Positions 19,721 through 32,067 of a DNA stretch of 64,000 bases are shown piece by piece. Source of the DNA: Cladocopium goreaui (Eukaryota; Sar; Dinophyceae; Suessiales; Symbiodiniaceae); contig CAMXCT020003668.1 of the NCBI GenBank assembly GCA_947184155.2, positions 562,501-626,500 on the forward strand. Reading direction: 5' to 3'. A program made the translations under genes and the position numbers. The stretch's first letter is position 1. The number at the start of each line of letters is the position of its first letter. Below the pieces are notes generated by a model. That model had not been told where the DNA came from. It searched no databases and saw only the letters and a list, made by a program, of their open reading frames with translations.

Positions 19721-20559
19721 CATTATCAATAGCTCATTATCACCACTCATTATCATCCATCATCTTCCATTTACCTTCATTTAAAACACTCATTTTTCTT
19801 CCATTGTCATTCCTCCCCATGTGTTTCCCCTGTTTTCCTCCCCAAAACTTCGCGTTTTTGCGGCTCCGCGGCTCCTGGTCAATGCGATGCGACAGGGGAC
19901 CGAACCCCGTGCCGCTCTGCGCAGGATTGGACCTTGCTTACCATGGCAACGCCAAAGATGGGGGAAAAAACACCAATAAAAATGGGAAAAGTATGGGAAA
20001 ACCCATCAAAAATGGGAAAAATACTGGTATTTACAGTGTTTTGTGACCAAGGTTTTAAAAAAAAAAAAAGGATTGGGGAAAAACCACAAAAAAAATTGGA
20101 AAAGTATGGGACAATATTTCAGCAGATCTGAAAATGAGATCTGAAAATATGGACACCACCGGAAAGATATGGGAAAATGAGACCTGAAATCATTTGATCA
20201 GCCAAAAAAATGAACGATTTGATCATTTGATCAGCAAGAGTCAGTGGAATTAAGCAGCAATTGATGTGAATTTCAGCAACAACGCAAGTTCAAGCCTTCA
20301 ATCTTTGGCCAACTATTCTAACTTCCAGGAAATATGGATGGTTCTGGGTCTGGGTCTCAGAGGGACTCGGCTTAACAGCAGTTCGGTCCCTCGTCAGAAC
20401 TTTCCAAAATTGTCAAGCTGAATCTTTGGCTTGTATCTTTGAGACACACATCTTTCCTTCAATTCCCAGGTTTCGCGAAATTTCCTACAAAAAAGGTTTC
20501 CCTATTTTTTTCCTACTGTCTTTTCATCATTTCTAGTGTTTTTGCTCCCAATTTCTTGC
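19721..20559. other. Unique AT-rich stretch
   Basis: It begins with CATTATCA/ATC-rich repeats (19721-19800). An AAAATGGGAAAA-rich patch with TTTACAGTGTTTTGTG near 20030 echoes the ACACTGTAAA palindromes of 10606-11361. No exon is recognised. Confidence 0.35.
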
Positions 20560-20619
20560 AGGGCAGCCGGTTCCTCCAAGCGACTCCACTTCAAAGAGCT
20601 TGGGGTCGATGCCGGTGAC
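20560..20619 (-). CDS. Candidate 60-bp exon
   Basis: The minus strand after ATGAAG reads VTGIDPKLFEVESLGGTGCP and stops at a possible GC donor (CCCT|GCAAGA). It is GC-rich against AT-rich flanks. A GGTGCP ending occurs in some secreted eukaryotic families, but one short exon cannot identify the protein. Confidence 0.35.
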
Positions 20620-20639
20620 CTTCATGTGGTCTGAGTTTG

Positions 20640-21830
20640 GATATCTATCAAGCTATCTATTGGATCTATATGTATATCTGATCTTATCTCATATCATATA
20701 TAGATATATATATATATAGTGTCTTATCTAAACTAAACTTATCTCATATAATCTAATCTTATCTAATCATCCATCCATCTGTATGTATGTGTATATGCAC
20801 ATGTATGCGTGTATATACACATAAAAAGATGTGCAAATGTCTGTACATGAATACATATATATATATGTATATATATGTATATATATATATGTATATATAT
20901 ATATATAGGTAGGTAGATAGATAGATAGATAGAGAGAGAGATAGAGAGATATAGAGATAGATAGAGATAGATAGAGAGAGAGATAGATAGAGATAGATAG
21001 AGATAGATAGAGATCGATAGAGATCGATAGAGATAGATAGAGATTTATACAGATAGATAGATAGATAGAGATAGATAGATATAGATAGATATAGACATAG
21101 AGATAGAGATAGAGATAGATAGAGATAGATAGAGATAGATAGAGATATATAGAGATAGATAAAGATAGATAGAGACATAGATAAATGTAGCTAGATATAG
21201 GTAGATATAGATAGATCTAGATAGATATCGACATAGATATCGACATAGATATAGACACAGATATCGACATAGATATAGACATAAATATAGACATAGATAT
21301 AGACATAGATATAGACATAGATATATAGACATAGATTTAGACATAGACAAAGACATAGATAAAGCCATATAAATATATATATATACATAGATATAGACAT
21401 AGATATAGATATAGACATAGATACAGACATAGATATGGACATAGATATGGACATAGATATGGACATAGATATAGAAATAGATATAGACATAGATAGATGT
21501 AGGTAGGTATAGGTAGATATAGTTAGATATAGATAGATATAGATAGATTTAGATAGATTTAGATAGATACAGATAGATACAGATAGATATTTATATAGAT
21601 AGATATAGGTAGATATAGGTAGATATAGGTAGATATAGTGAGATATAGTGATATATATATATATTGATATATAGTGAGATATGAGATAAGATATATGAGA
21701 TATGAGATTTGAGATAAGAGATATGAGATATGAGATAGGATATATGAGATATGAGATAAGAGATATGAGATATGAGATAATAGATATGAGATATGAGATA
21801 TAGATATATTATAAGTGTTTGCCTGTGGGT
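20640..21830. repeat. Large GATA/GACATA microsatellite field
   Basis: About 1.2 kb of AGATAGATAGAG, AGATATAGACAT and GAGATATGAGAT blocks in succession, with an (AT)n core near 20700-20910. Frames translating to Ser/Tyr/Leu/Ile repeats are artefacts. Confidence 0.9.
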
Positions 21831-22213
21831 TTGGATCAGGATGGGAACCCTAAGTCTGCAATGTCACTTAGGATTTGGGTACTACACGTCGCCCCATCTG
21901 CCTGAAAAAAACCTAATCCAACCTCTATCCATATCCCCATTGTATTCCCATGAAGCCATACTAACCCCAGGGCCCCTGGTGACCAGTTTTTGGGGCAAAA
22001 TTGGGGGTCTCAATCTCTGTTGTCATGTTGGGGGTAACACCCCCCCAATCCCGCCCATTTTTGGGTTGTGACCATGTACAACCCTCGATCTTTACTGATC
22101 AAACTATGCTAACGTGGTAAGCCCCATACTAAACCTACCCTCTCGTAATCAAAACGTGGCTAGCTGGGAAAAATCTTTGACAAATCGATATTTGAATGAG
22201 AAAATCATCGAAC
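21831..22213. other. Unique spacer
   Basis: Pyrimidine- and CCC-rich unique sequence. It ends in a degenerate TACCCTCTCGTAATC half-MITE at about 22134. Confidence 0.35.
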
Positions 22214-22307
22214 TACCCTCTAGTAAAGTAACAGTTTGCTATTGAAAATGGCCCATAGAAATAGCTGTGGCTTACCTCACAAAATGGTGATGTTCCATAT
22301 TTGTTTG
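22214..22307. mobile_element. MITE remnant, CCCTCTAG variant
   Basis: TA then CCCTCTAGTAAAGTAACAGT, with the inner TTGAAAATGGCCCATAGAAA and AATGGTGATGTTCCATA blocks. The right end is lost where the next copy begins. Confidence 0.6.
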
Positions 22308-22427
22308 TACCCTCTAGTAAACTAACATAACTATGGAAAATCACCATGCTATTAATGGGAAAACTCACTATAAATGGCCATTTTCCCATGGTTTTCCCAT
22401 GGTTTTCCCATGGTTTACCGGAGGATA
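22308..22427. mobile_element. MITE, CCCTCTAG variant, abutting the previous copy
   Basis: It begins CCCTCTAGTAAACTAACATA and ends TGGTTTACCGGAGGA TA. The internal GGTTTTCCCAT word is triplicated (22389-22412), lengthening this copy. Confidence 0.65.
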
Positions 22428-22479
22428 AATGGTGAAATCTCCGGAATCCATCTCTGCCATCTCCGAAAACCAATCCCAC

Positions 22480-22515
22480 CTTCTCACGTAGCCAGCTGGG
22501 GAGATACAGACCATC
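22480..22515 (-). CDS. Candidate 36-bp exon
   Basis: The minus strand between CTCCAG|GATGG and GAGAAG|GTGGGA reads DGLYLPSWLREK. Both splice sites are good, but the length gives little certainty. Confidence 0.3.
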
Positions 22516-23593
22516 CTGGAGATGACATAGAGAATCCTCTGTTTCACATATCTAATGGGATATCTATTGAATTCTACTTGAATATGTGTATGTATATACA
22601 TATACTGTATATATATATATACATATATATATATAATATGTATGTATATATATATATATGTATATACGTGTATTATATAGTGGGATACATACCCTTTAGT
22701 AATATACGCAATAGATCTAATACATGCATTAAATAGACCATGTCCTCTTCTACTTCATCGAACCTGTCAATTGATAAAATCATAAGAAGTTCCGTTGCCA
22801 TGTTTGATTACCGAGGACGTAGTTGATATATAGCATATTAATTACAGTTGATATAGGCCCTAAATATGGATATATTAATGGGATAATGGATATATCAACT
22901 GTAATTAATACTAATATTGATTAATTGGATATATTAATGGAATATCAATGGCCCTAAATCATCCGATTCAATAGGATTTGCCGATTTTCCATGAAATAAA
23001 CCATTCAGCTATTGGGGTGCCCATATTTTCGGAAACCTCAATATAATATAATATAATGATATAACGGAGATTGTTGTTATACACAAATCGGATTACCGTA
23101 CAATATCTGTTGTCTCCCCACATCTTCACTTCTTGGTTGGCCTGGCAGATCAATGTGATATGGAAGGTTTCCTTAAGTGCAGGTACCCCTACATCATCCA
23201 AGTCATTAAACCATGACTTGGGGGGTTCCATCAATGGGGTACCCCAATTTTGGGATGGCTTATAAGGGAAATCCGATCTACAAATGGATGATATTATCAT
23301 CCAATATTGGTGATATTTTTTGGGTGGATGATCATGGGAATATCATGGGGATATAGTACATCATCAACTTAACTATGGGGATGTAATGAGAGTCATGAAA
23401 AAAACAACGACTTAGTATTGATTCCCCAGACCTCCTTTGAAGTTGAAGGAAGTTCTACTTTCCAGTGAGGTGGTTTGTAGACGACCAACCTCGGCGTGAA
23501 AAACAAAAACTTGTGCCACTGCAGTTGGGGGGAATTCACAGGAACTTGAAAAAAATCGCGGGAAAAAAGAAAAACAAGTCACAAGTCCTTATG
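22516..23593. other. AT-rich stretch with microsatellite and small inverted repeat
   Basis: (AT)n with GTATAT words at 22565-22680. An inverted pair ATTAATTACAGTTGATAT (about 22838) and ATATCAACTGTAATTAAT (about 22890) lies before TATTAATGG repeats. A CCATGAAATAAACCATTCAG block near 22990 recurs near 39075. No exon is seen. Confidence 0.45.
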
Positions 23594-23697
23594 AGATGGG
23601 TATGGATCAATACCTATGAAAATACCATTTTTAATGGGATGAACATCCATAAATCCCAGCTATGACTTGGGGTTCACCAGGGGTACCAGGGTTTTGA
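23594..23697 (+). repeat. Dispersed short repeat, family 2
   Basis: Contains TATGGATCAATACCTATGAA, ACCATTTTTAATGGGATGAA and GGGGTTCACCAGGGGTACCA. Confidence 0.55.
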
Positions 23698-23839
23698 CCC
23701 ATCCCCAGATACAGCCCAGCTTGCCGTCGAAATCGATTCCCTACATAAAATAAACACAAGGTGAGGCCCCCCAGTCATATTTGCTGCTTAGTTTATCTAC
23801 TCCATGACTAGTTCGTCATATCCCCCAACCAGAGAAATA

Positions 23840-23945
23840 TACCCTCTGGTAATTTAACATAACTATGGAAAATCACCATTTTGAATGGGAAAATCCACTA
23901 TAAATGGTCATTTTCAATAACAAACTGTTAAATTGCCAGAGGGTA
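23840..23945. mobile_element. MITE, CCCTCTGG family, complete copy
   Basis: TA-flanked CCCTCTGGTAATTTAACATA left end and TGTTAAATTGCCAGAGGG right end, with the standard AAAATCACCATTTTGAATGG core. Confidence 0.8.
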
Positions 23946-24050
23946 TAAACCAGGTGAACTGGGTGTCATTGGTTGGTTCTGAATCTCATTGGACCGATGC
24001 CTCCCCGTCCTGGGATTACCAGCTCCATGCTTTGCTGGAAAATCCCCAAA

Positions 24051-24160
24051 TACCCTCTGGTAAATTAACATAGACCCTGGCAGATAGGGTTGGAAGATTA
24101 GTTTCCATTAAAACTAGGCTATTTTCAGGGTCTAAGTCTATGTTAATTTACCGGAGGGTA
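24051..24160. mobile_element. MITE, CCCTCTGG ends with a different core
   Basis: Ends CCCTCTGGTAAATTAACATA and its complement TATGTTAATTTACCGGAGGG, TA-flanked. The interior instead pairs GACCCTGGCAGATAGG with TTTTCAGGGTC, so the core was replaced while the ends were kept. Confidence 0.7.
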
Positions 24161-25964
24161 GATTGCAGATGCTTTTCCCGTTTTTAGGGGTCTCTTTTTT
24201 TCGTAAACGGGGACTTCAGCAGATGTCCAATTGCCAACCATGTTTGTATCCCATATCAGTGATGCAATAATCAAACATGGGATATGGGATACAATCCCCA
24301 GATACAATCCCCATACAATTGCTCTATCTGTTTGATTATTGTTGATTGTATCCCATATCCCGTATCCCCAGTCCAGAGCACTGTGTCACATTTTTCTCTC
24401 CATTGGATCTCATTTGGATCTATCCTTCAACCCCATATCTAGGTCCATTCCATTAGAAACAGCATTAAAGTTAAATTGTCCCCTATTAAAATCCCCATGA
24501 AATCCCAAACAACCAGAAAAAAATGCGTGTTTTCCTATGGTAGGGCCCACAATCCCCAGACTCTTCTGGTAACTGGGAAACCACCATGGCGCTATTTCTG
24601 GTTGGAACTGGGCGTTATAAATTGGTATAATCCCCGTGAAATCTCTCATTTAATTCCCCATTTTTTTTTCACAACATAAACGTCACAGCGGGATAATCCA
24701 TTGAAAATCCCATGGAACAAAACCCAGTGAAAAATCCCATGAATTTTCCAATCCCATTGAAACACCATCAGAATAAAAGCCGGTTGATTCATGACTTTGG
24801 GTTAGCTAACCCCATTGATAGAAGATTTTCCCAGCTAGAAACCTCCATTGATCATGGATTTTCCATGGCTATGTTGGTCATAACCAGAGGCTTAGCTGCC
24901 AAGTGACACCTGATCCAGGTCGAGCATCACTTCGGGCCTCGGATCACTCGAATCTTGGATCGATTTTGCTGCAGATCTTCACCGGAATGATTTAATGATA
25001 TTTCATGGGGATCATATGATGTTCATGTCTGTTTTTTGTTGGTTTTTTGGGGGGGATTCCCATGATTCTCAAGTCGGACTTTTGACTTTCAGATCATGAA
25101 AGATATGGATCTGAGTGCATGTCATGATGACAAAAAATGACGTTTTTCAGGCCGGGGCTGGCTTCGGGGCAAAAACACACAACGTTGAAACCATCCAAAA
25201 AATCAGGCGCCACGCCACAAAGCTGCATGTGTTTATCGTTAAAGGGTAGTTCAAGGGATCATAAGAAAATAGATACATGTGTATGTGTATATATATATAT
25301 ATACATATATAGATATGTATATGTATATGTATATGTATCATATATATATATATACATATCTATGTCTTTTCTGTGTTTGGCTGAATGACTTCCAGTATAT
25401 GGATGGCTTGCAGGGTTGACATCCTGATTACCTTGATTTTATGGCTAGATCCAGCGGGAAAATCCAATGTTCTACGGTAGAACTGATCAAATATCTCTAC
25501 GACTTGTAGATTTGTAGTACAGTAGCCCCCGAAAAGATAGAAAAGTGCTTAATTTACGAATGTTTTGGTGGTACCTTACGTGTCTAGCTTTGGGGATGCC
25601 AAAAAAAACAAAGACTCATGGCCCCCCAGGCTTCCAGATAGTGAATGCACTGGTTCTGGTAGTTGTAACGCCAGCTACAATGTGATATGGTGTTACAACT
25701 TGCCAATTTGTTGCAGCTACAGGAAACCCTTGAAATCTAACGGCTGGACCAAAAAAAAAAAACGTGAGCCACCAAAAGTCATCACCAGTTTTGATTGGTC
25801 CAAGATGTTCCAAGTCAATCATCATCATCGATCTACATACCCTCGTGAGCCACCTATCCTATTTATCACATTGGGAGTGACAAAAAAAAGGTTTTTTTGA
25901 CGGTTGAAGAATTTCCGATCTCTTTGGTTCAATCCCATGACTTTTCTCATCATATCCGGTGACC
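24161..25964. other. Intron-like AT-rich stretch
   Basis: Holds an inverted/direct repeat of GTATCCCATATC-type words (24245-24365), a decayed MITE end (TATGTTGGTCATAACCAGAGG, near 24869-24889), and an (AT)n/ATGT microsatellite at 25275-25370. No exon is recognised. Confidence 0.4.
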
Positions 25965-26073
25965 CGGCCTGGTAAACATACAAAAAACTACGGAAAATCA
26001 CCATGTTTAATGGAAAAATCAACTATTTCTATGGCCACGTTCAATAAGAAACTGTTAAATTACCAGAGGGTAT
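25965..26073. mobile_element. MITE, CCCTCTGG family, left end decayed
   Basis: The left end reads CCGGCCTGGTAAACATACAA; the core is normal; the right end is TTAAATTACCAGAGGGTA. Confidence 0.65.
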
Positions 26074-26439
26074 GTTCAACAACGGGTTTGAATCTCCCAG
26101 GAAATGTCCTGTCCGATCTTCCCATTGGGTCAAATCGTTCCAGAAAGATCCAGGTTTCGTCCCCAAATTGGTGACCACACAATGCCACCGTTGATATTCA
26201 CTGAAATCTACCGTTAAAAAAAATATGTCTTTTACCCAAACGAAAAATATCCAACTAGTTGAACACCTGTTCTTTAAAATAACCAATTACTGTAAATCCA
26301 CATCCACAAAATTACCATCTGGTGATCATGGCGTGGATGATTTTGTTCGATGGCTATGGATCAATACCTATGAAAATACCATATTTTTAGGGGGTTATTC
26401 ACATCCATTTTAACCCAGCTATGACTTGATGTGAACTAC
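26074..26439. other. Spacer with one family-2 repeat
   Basis: The family-2 copy at 26345-26430 has GGCTATGGATCAATACCTAT and ACCCAGCTATGACTTGATGT. The remainder is unique. Confidence 0.45.
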
Positions 26440-26556
26440 AGGGGGATAGGGCACCCAGCAAGCTGTGAAGCGATGGCCCTTTCTTGGACTTTTCGATCCA
26501 GGACATCCCCTTGATTGGAGCGAAAAATCAAGGCAGAAACGACAGATCTGTGTGGA
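26440..26556 (-). CDS. Weak exon candidate
   Basis: The minus strand after CTCCAG|GTCCAC is open in two frames. One reads LIFRSNQGDVLDRKVQERAI then ASQLAG. The stretch is less AT-rich than its surroundings; the donor is not clear. Confidence 0.25.
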
Positions 26557-27100
26557 CCTGGAGATCTGCCAACCGTTTCTGAACTTTTTATGGCCACTTC
26601 AATGGGAAAATTCATGGGAAAATCCATCGAACTATATAAATTAACTTTTGATGGGGGACTGTTCAGCAAGCCATGTTTGATCGCAAAAATATCGCTGGAT
26701 GGTAATTGGATTTGATTGGCAAAATTGGTGATACCACCAATCAATGATTGGTTTACCATCTGGTTGAAGCAATTCTGAGGTAAGACTGATTCAGAATGCT
26801 GATTGTTTTCGTTGAAGGGAAAGAACTTCCCAATTTTTTCGGGGAATTTCCCCGGACGACCAGTGGGATACTGTTCCAAGAAAAAAAACCACTCGGTCGA
26901 GCATCGCAAATCACGGCCGGAAGAGAACAACACAAAGCTGTGCAAATCAAATACCAAGACCAAGAACACCAAACATATTTCATCATATCCAGTGATATTT
27001 CCCAATCAATACAATGGGATCCATATATTTCATCATATTTCCATTCTATCCAATGATATCCCACTGTATTCACCGACATCCAAAACGGGGGGTTCCCCAC
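26557..27100. other. AT-rich stretch
   Basis: Unique sequence with MITE-like words near 26590-26765 (TTTACCATCTGG). No exon is recognised. Confidence 0.35.
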
Positions 27101-27163
27101 CTTTCGCTCGGCCATTTGGACAGGCCTGGCCGCGATTTTTGGACAGGCCCATCATGGGGAAAT
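27101..27163 (-). CDS. Candidate 63-bp exon
   Basis: The minus strand between CCACAG|ATTTCC and CGAAAG|GTGGGG reads FPHDGPVQKSRPGLSKWPSE in one frame. GT donor and AG acceptor are both good. Confidence 0.3.
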
Positions 27164-27483
27164 CTGTGGGTGAAATCAAAGCATAAATGATGAAACATGA
27201 TAAGTTTTGATACATCATAAAACATCATAAAACATCATAAAGGCAATAAATGTTGGGGTCTTCATAGTTCAAAAATGTGAAACCCTGCGATTTCGAAGCA
27301 CTGCTCGCAAGCCAACTGATCATGGGATCCGGGGGATCCTTATTGTGGGTTGTCCACATCGCGTATTGGTACTTTAACTGATGTGGAAATAGAAAAATCA
27401 TGGTTTTTCATGAACATCAATAGTGGCAACAAACCATGATTGATCAATATTTTTCATAAACCACTCTTCAAAGCTTAAAAAAA
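27164..27483. other. Spacer before the 4.7-kb island
   Basis: Three ACATCATAAA repeats near 27208-27240; otherwise unique AT-rich DNA. Confidence 0.4.
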
Positions 27484-27599
27484 AGTAATGTTGGATCCTG
27501 ATTAGTGTGGGGATACTGAATTGTGTCCACAGACCTCAAAATTATTCTGAAACTTTGGAAATGATCGAGGGTACAGTTTTGTGTCCACAGGATTTTGGT

Positions 27600-27880
27600 G
27601 TAAGTTTTTTTTTTCATTTTTTTCATTTTTTTAGTTTTTAATTGTTTTTTATTTTATTTTAAAATTTTAAAATATTTTTTTTTTTATTTTTAATTATAAT
27701 AATTTTTAATTTATTTTTTATTTTATTTTTTTTTTTAATTAATTAATTAATTAATTATAATAATTTTTAATTTAATTATTTTTTATTTTATTTTAAATTA
27801 TTTTTTATTTTTAATTATAATAATTTTTAATTTAATTATTTTTATTTTTAATTATATATTTTTTTTATTTTGTAAAATTG
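27600..27880. repeat. T/A homopolymer-rich tract
   Basis: TTTTTATTTTAATTATAATA-type sequence with (TTAA)n. Confidence 0.85.
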
Positions 27881-29240
27881 TGTCAGGATACACAATTGTG
27901 TCATTGTGTCAGGATACACAATTGTGTCTTGGTCTTTTTTTGTTCTTCAAACATTTTTCATTTTTTTCATTTGTTTAAAGCTTTTACCTTTTACTTTTTA
28001 TTTTCCATCATTGAAATTTTCCAGATGCCTTCCACAGAAAATTACATCCAGGTACAAAATAGTGTGGTTTGTTTGGAGGGTACACTATTGTGTCCAGCTG
28101 CTTTCCTGAGGTCATGATTTTTTTTTTCAATCATTTCCTTTACCTTTTCCTTTGCTAGCTAAAGTGTTTTCCTTTCAATTAATTTATTTCTTAGTTTCTT
28201 TCATTTGAAATTCTCAGCAATGACCAGTTTCCCAAAATATATGATGCCTTATTAAAACCAAATAAAAAAAAAACATCACACAAACAATTTTTCAAGGGGG
28301 TAGTCCATGAGCAACCCTGATACAGAATAGTGTGGTTTGTTTGGAGGGTACACTATTGTGTCCAGCTGCTTCCTGAGGTCATGATTTTTTTGTTTTTTTC
28401 AATCATTTCCTTTACCTTTTCCTTTGCTAGCTAAAGTGTTTTCCTTTTAATTAATTCCTTTCTTAGTTTCTTTCATTTGAAATTCTCAGAAATGACCAGT
28501 TTCCCAAAATATATGATGCCTTATTAAAACCCAATTAAAAAACATCACTCAAACAATTTTTCAAGGGGGTAGTCCATGAGCAACCCTGATACAGAATAGT
28601 ATGGTTTGTTTGGAGGGTACACTATTGTGTCCAGCTGCTTTCCTGAGGCCATGATTTTTTGATTTTTTTCAATCATTTCCTTTACCTTTTCCTTTGCTAG
28701 CTGAAGTGTTTTCCTTTCAATCAATTTCTTTCTTAGTTTCTTTCATTTGAAATTCTCAGAAATGACCAGTTTCCCAAAATATATGATGCCTTATTAAAAC
28801 CCAATTAAAAAACATCACTCAAACAATTTTTCAAGGGGGTAGTCCATGAGCAACCCTGATACAGAATAGTGTGGTTTGTTTGGAGGGTACACTATTGTGT
28901 CCAGCTGCTTTCCTGAGGTCATGATTTTTTGATTTTTTCAATCATTTCCTTTACCTTTTCCTTTGCTAAAGTCTTTTTTCTTTTAATTGCTTAATTACTT
29001 TCTTAGTTTCTTTCATTTGAAATTCTCAGAAATGCCCAGTTTCCCAAAATATATGATGCCTTATTAAAACTCCATCAAAAAACATCACGCAAACAATTTT
29101 TCAAGGGGGTAGTCCATGAGCAACCCTGATACACAATAGTGTGGTTTGTTTGGAGGGTACACTATTGTGTCCAGCTGCTTCCTGAGGTTATGTTTTTTTT
29201 CAACCATTTCCTTTTCCTTTTCCTTTGCTAAAGTTTTTTT
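27881..29240. repeat. ~269-bp satellite, five copies
   Basis: The marker GTTTGTTTGGAGGGTACACT occurs at about 28067, 28335, 28604, 28874 and 29144. Each unit contains the hairpin ACACAATAGTGT ... ACACTATTGTGT around that marker, a TTTCCTTTACCTTTTCCTTT tract, and TTTCCCAAAATATATGATGC. Half-hairpin words (TACACAATTGTGTC) occur twice just before the array near 27887-27925. Confidence 0.88.
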
Positions 29241-29249
29241 CTTTTATGG

Positions 29250-30625
29250 TATTTCTATGGTATTACTATTGGATTTCTATGGAATTCCTATGAGGTCTCC
29301 ATGATGTTTCTATGATATTTCTGGAGGATTTCTATGGGATTTCTGAAGGGGTGCTATGGGAGTTCTATGGTATTCTTATGGGATTTCCATTGGATTCCTA
29401 TGGGATTTTTATGGTATTTCTATGATCTTTCCTATGGAATTTCTATTGGATTCCTGTGATGTTTCTATGATCTTTCTATGGGATTTCTGTGAGATTCTTA
29501 TGGGATTTCCATGTTATTTCTATGATCTTTCTATGGGATTTCTGTGAGATTCCTATGGGATTTCCATGTTATTTCTATGATCTTTCTATGGGATTTCCTT
29601 GTGAGATTCTTATGGGATTTCCATGTTATTTCTATGATCTTTCTATGGGATTTCTGTGAGATTCCTATGGGATTTCCATGTTATTTCTATGATCTTTCTA
29701 TGGGATGTCTGTGAGATTCTTATAGGATTTCCATGTTATTTCTATGATCTTTCTATGGGATTTCTGTGAGATTCCTATGGGATTTCCATGTTATTTCTAT
29801 GATCTTTCCATGGGATTTCTGTGAGATTCCTATGGGATTTCCATGTTATTTCTATGATCTTTCTATGGGATTTCTGTGAGATTCTTATGGGATTTCCATG
29901 TTACTTCTATGATCTTTCTATGGGATTTCTGTGAGATTCTTATGGGATTTCCATGTTATTTCTATGATCTTTCTATGGGATTTCTGTGAGATTCCTATGG
30001 GATTTCCATGTTATTTCTATGAGAGATTCCTATGGGATTTCCATGTTATTTCTATGATCTTTCTATGGGATTTCTGTGAGATTCTTATGGGATGTCCATG
30101 TTATTTCTATGATCTTTCTATGGGATTTCTGTGAGATTCCTATGGGATTTCCATGTTATTTCTATGATCTTTCTATGGGATTTCTGTGAGATTCCTATGG
30201 GATTTCCATGTTATTTCTATGATCTTTCTATGGGATTTCTGTGAGATTCTTATGGGATTTCCATTTTATTTCTATGATCTTTCTATGGGATTTCTGTGAG
30301 ATTCCTATGGGATTTCCATGTTATTTCTATGATCTTTCTGTGAGATTCCTATGGGATTTCCATGTTATTTCAGTTATTTCTATGATCTTTCTATGGGATT
30401 TCTGTGAGATTCCTATGGGATTTCCATGTTATTTCTTGATCTTTCTATGGGATTTCTGTGAGATTCCTATGGGATTTCCATGTTATTTCTATGATCTTTC
30501 TGTGAGATTTCTGTGAGATTCTTATGGGATTTCCATGTTATTTCTATGATCTTTCTATGGGGTTTCTGTGAGATTCCTATGGGATTTCCATGTTATTTCT
30601 ATGATCTTTCTATGGGATTTCCATT
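29250..30625. repeat. 55-bp satellite, over 20 copies
   Basis: The unit contains ATGATCTTTCTATGGGATTT, CTGTGAGATTCCTATGGGAT and TTCCATGTTATTTCT. The start (29250-29460) is more diverged. It interrupts the 269-bp satellite within its TTTCCTTTGCTAAAG tract. Confidence 0.9.
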
Positions 30626-31675
30626 CCCTTTACATTTTCCTTTGCTAAAACTTTTTTTATTTTCTCAATTAATTTCTTTTATTTAGAATTCTCAGAAATG
30701 CTCAATTTCCCAAAATATATGATGCCTTATTAAAACCCAATTAAAAAACATCACTCAAACAATTTTTCAAGGGGGTAGTCCATGAGCAACCCTGATACAG
30801 AATAGTGTGGTTTGTTTGAGGGTACACTATTGTGTCCAGCTGCTTCCTGAGGCTATGTTTTTTTTCAACCTTTTCCTTTTCCTTTTCCTTTGCTAAAGTT
30901 TGTTTCCTTTTACTTAGCTTCATTTTTCTTGGAATCAAAACCAAAGGCTTTCCAAAGGATTAGTTTCAGCCAAGCAAAAAAACATGAATGATCATGATAC
31001 ACAATAGTATGGTTTGTTTGAGGGTACACTATTGTGTCCAGCTGCTTCCTGAGGTGATTTTGTTTTTTAACATTCCCTTTACATTTTCCTTTGCTAAAAT
31101 TTGTTTCCTTTTACTTAGCTTCATTTTTCTTGGAATCAAAACCAAAGGCTTTCTAAAGGATTAGTTTCAGCCAACCAAAAAAAAACATGAATGATCATGA
31201 TACACAATAGTATGGTTTGTTTGAGGGTACACTATTGTGTCCAGCTGCTTCCTGAGGTGATTGTTGTTTTTTTCTTTTACTTGAAAGTAAATTGAAATCA
31301 ATTGCAAGTAAATTGAAATCAATTGAAAGCAACTTGAAATGAATATGATCATGATACACAATAGTATGGTTTGTTTGAGGGTACACTATTGTGTCCAGCT
31401 GCTTCCTGAGGTGATTTTGTTTTTTTTACATTCCCTTTACATTTTCCTTTGCTAAAGTTTGTTTCTTTTATTTTCTCAATTAGTTTCTTTTGTTTAGAAT
31501 TCTCAGAAATGCTGAATTTTCCAAAATATATGATGCCTTATTAAAACCCAATTAAAAAACATCACTCAAACAATTTTTCAAGGGGGTAGTCCATGAGCAA
31601 CCCTGATACACAATAGTATGGTTTGTTTGGGGGTACACTATTGTGTCCAGCTGCTTCCTGAGGTGATTGTTTTTT
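30626..31675. repeat. 269-bp satellite resumed, shortened variants
   Basis: The hairpin marker GTTTGTTTGAGGGTACACTA recurs near 30810, 31014, 31218, 31370 and 31623 at irregular 150-250-bp spacing. Some units lack the CCCAAAATATATGATGCC part. One copy near 31270-31340 already has TTGAAATCAATTG words of the next array. Confidence 0.8.
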
Positions 31676-32067
31676 TTCTTTTACTTGAAAGTAAATTGAA
31701 ATCAATTGCAAGTAAATTGAAATCAATTGAAAGTAGCTTGAAATGAATTGAAAGTAACTTGAATTCAATTGAAAGTAAATTGAAATCAATTGAAAGTAAA
31801 TTGAAATCAAATGAAAGTAAATTGAAATCAATTGAAAGTAACTTCAAATCAATTGAAAGTAAATTGAAATCATTTGAAAGTAAATTGAAATCAATTCAAA
31901 ATCAATTCAAATCAATTGAAAGTAAATTGAAATCAATTCAAAATAAATTCAAATCAATTGAAAGTAAATTGAAATCAATTGAAAGTAAATTCAAATCAAT
32001 TGAAAGTAAATTGAAATCAATTCAAAATCAATTCAAATCAATTGAAAGTAAATTGAAATCAATTTAA
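31676..32067. repeat. 21-bp minisatellite (ATTGAAAGTAAATTGAAATCA)
   Basis: About 18 copies. The unit is a multiple of three, so a plus-strand frame reads SIESKLK heptads for 102 codons. This mimics a coiled coil but follows from the repeat. Confidence 0.88.

Noticed and set aside
31759..32067. Coiled-coil-like protein (SIESKLK heptads)
   Set aside because: A 21-bp tandem repeat whose length is a multiple of three; no flanking coding signal.
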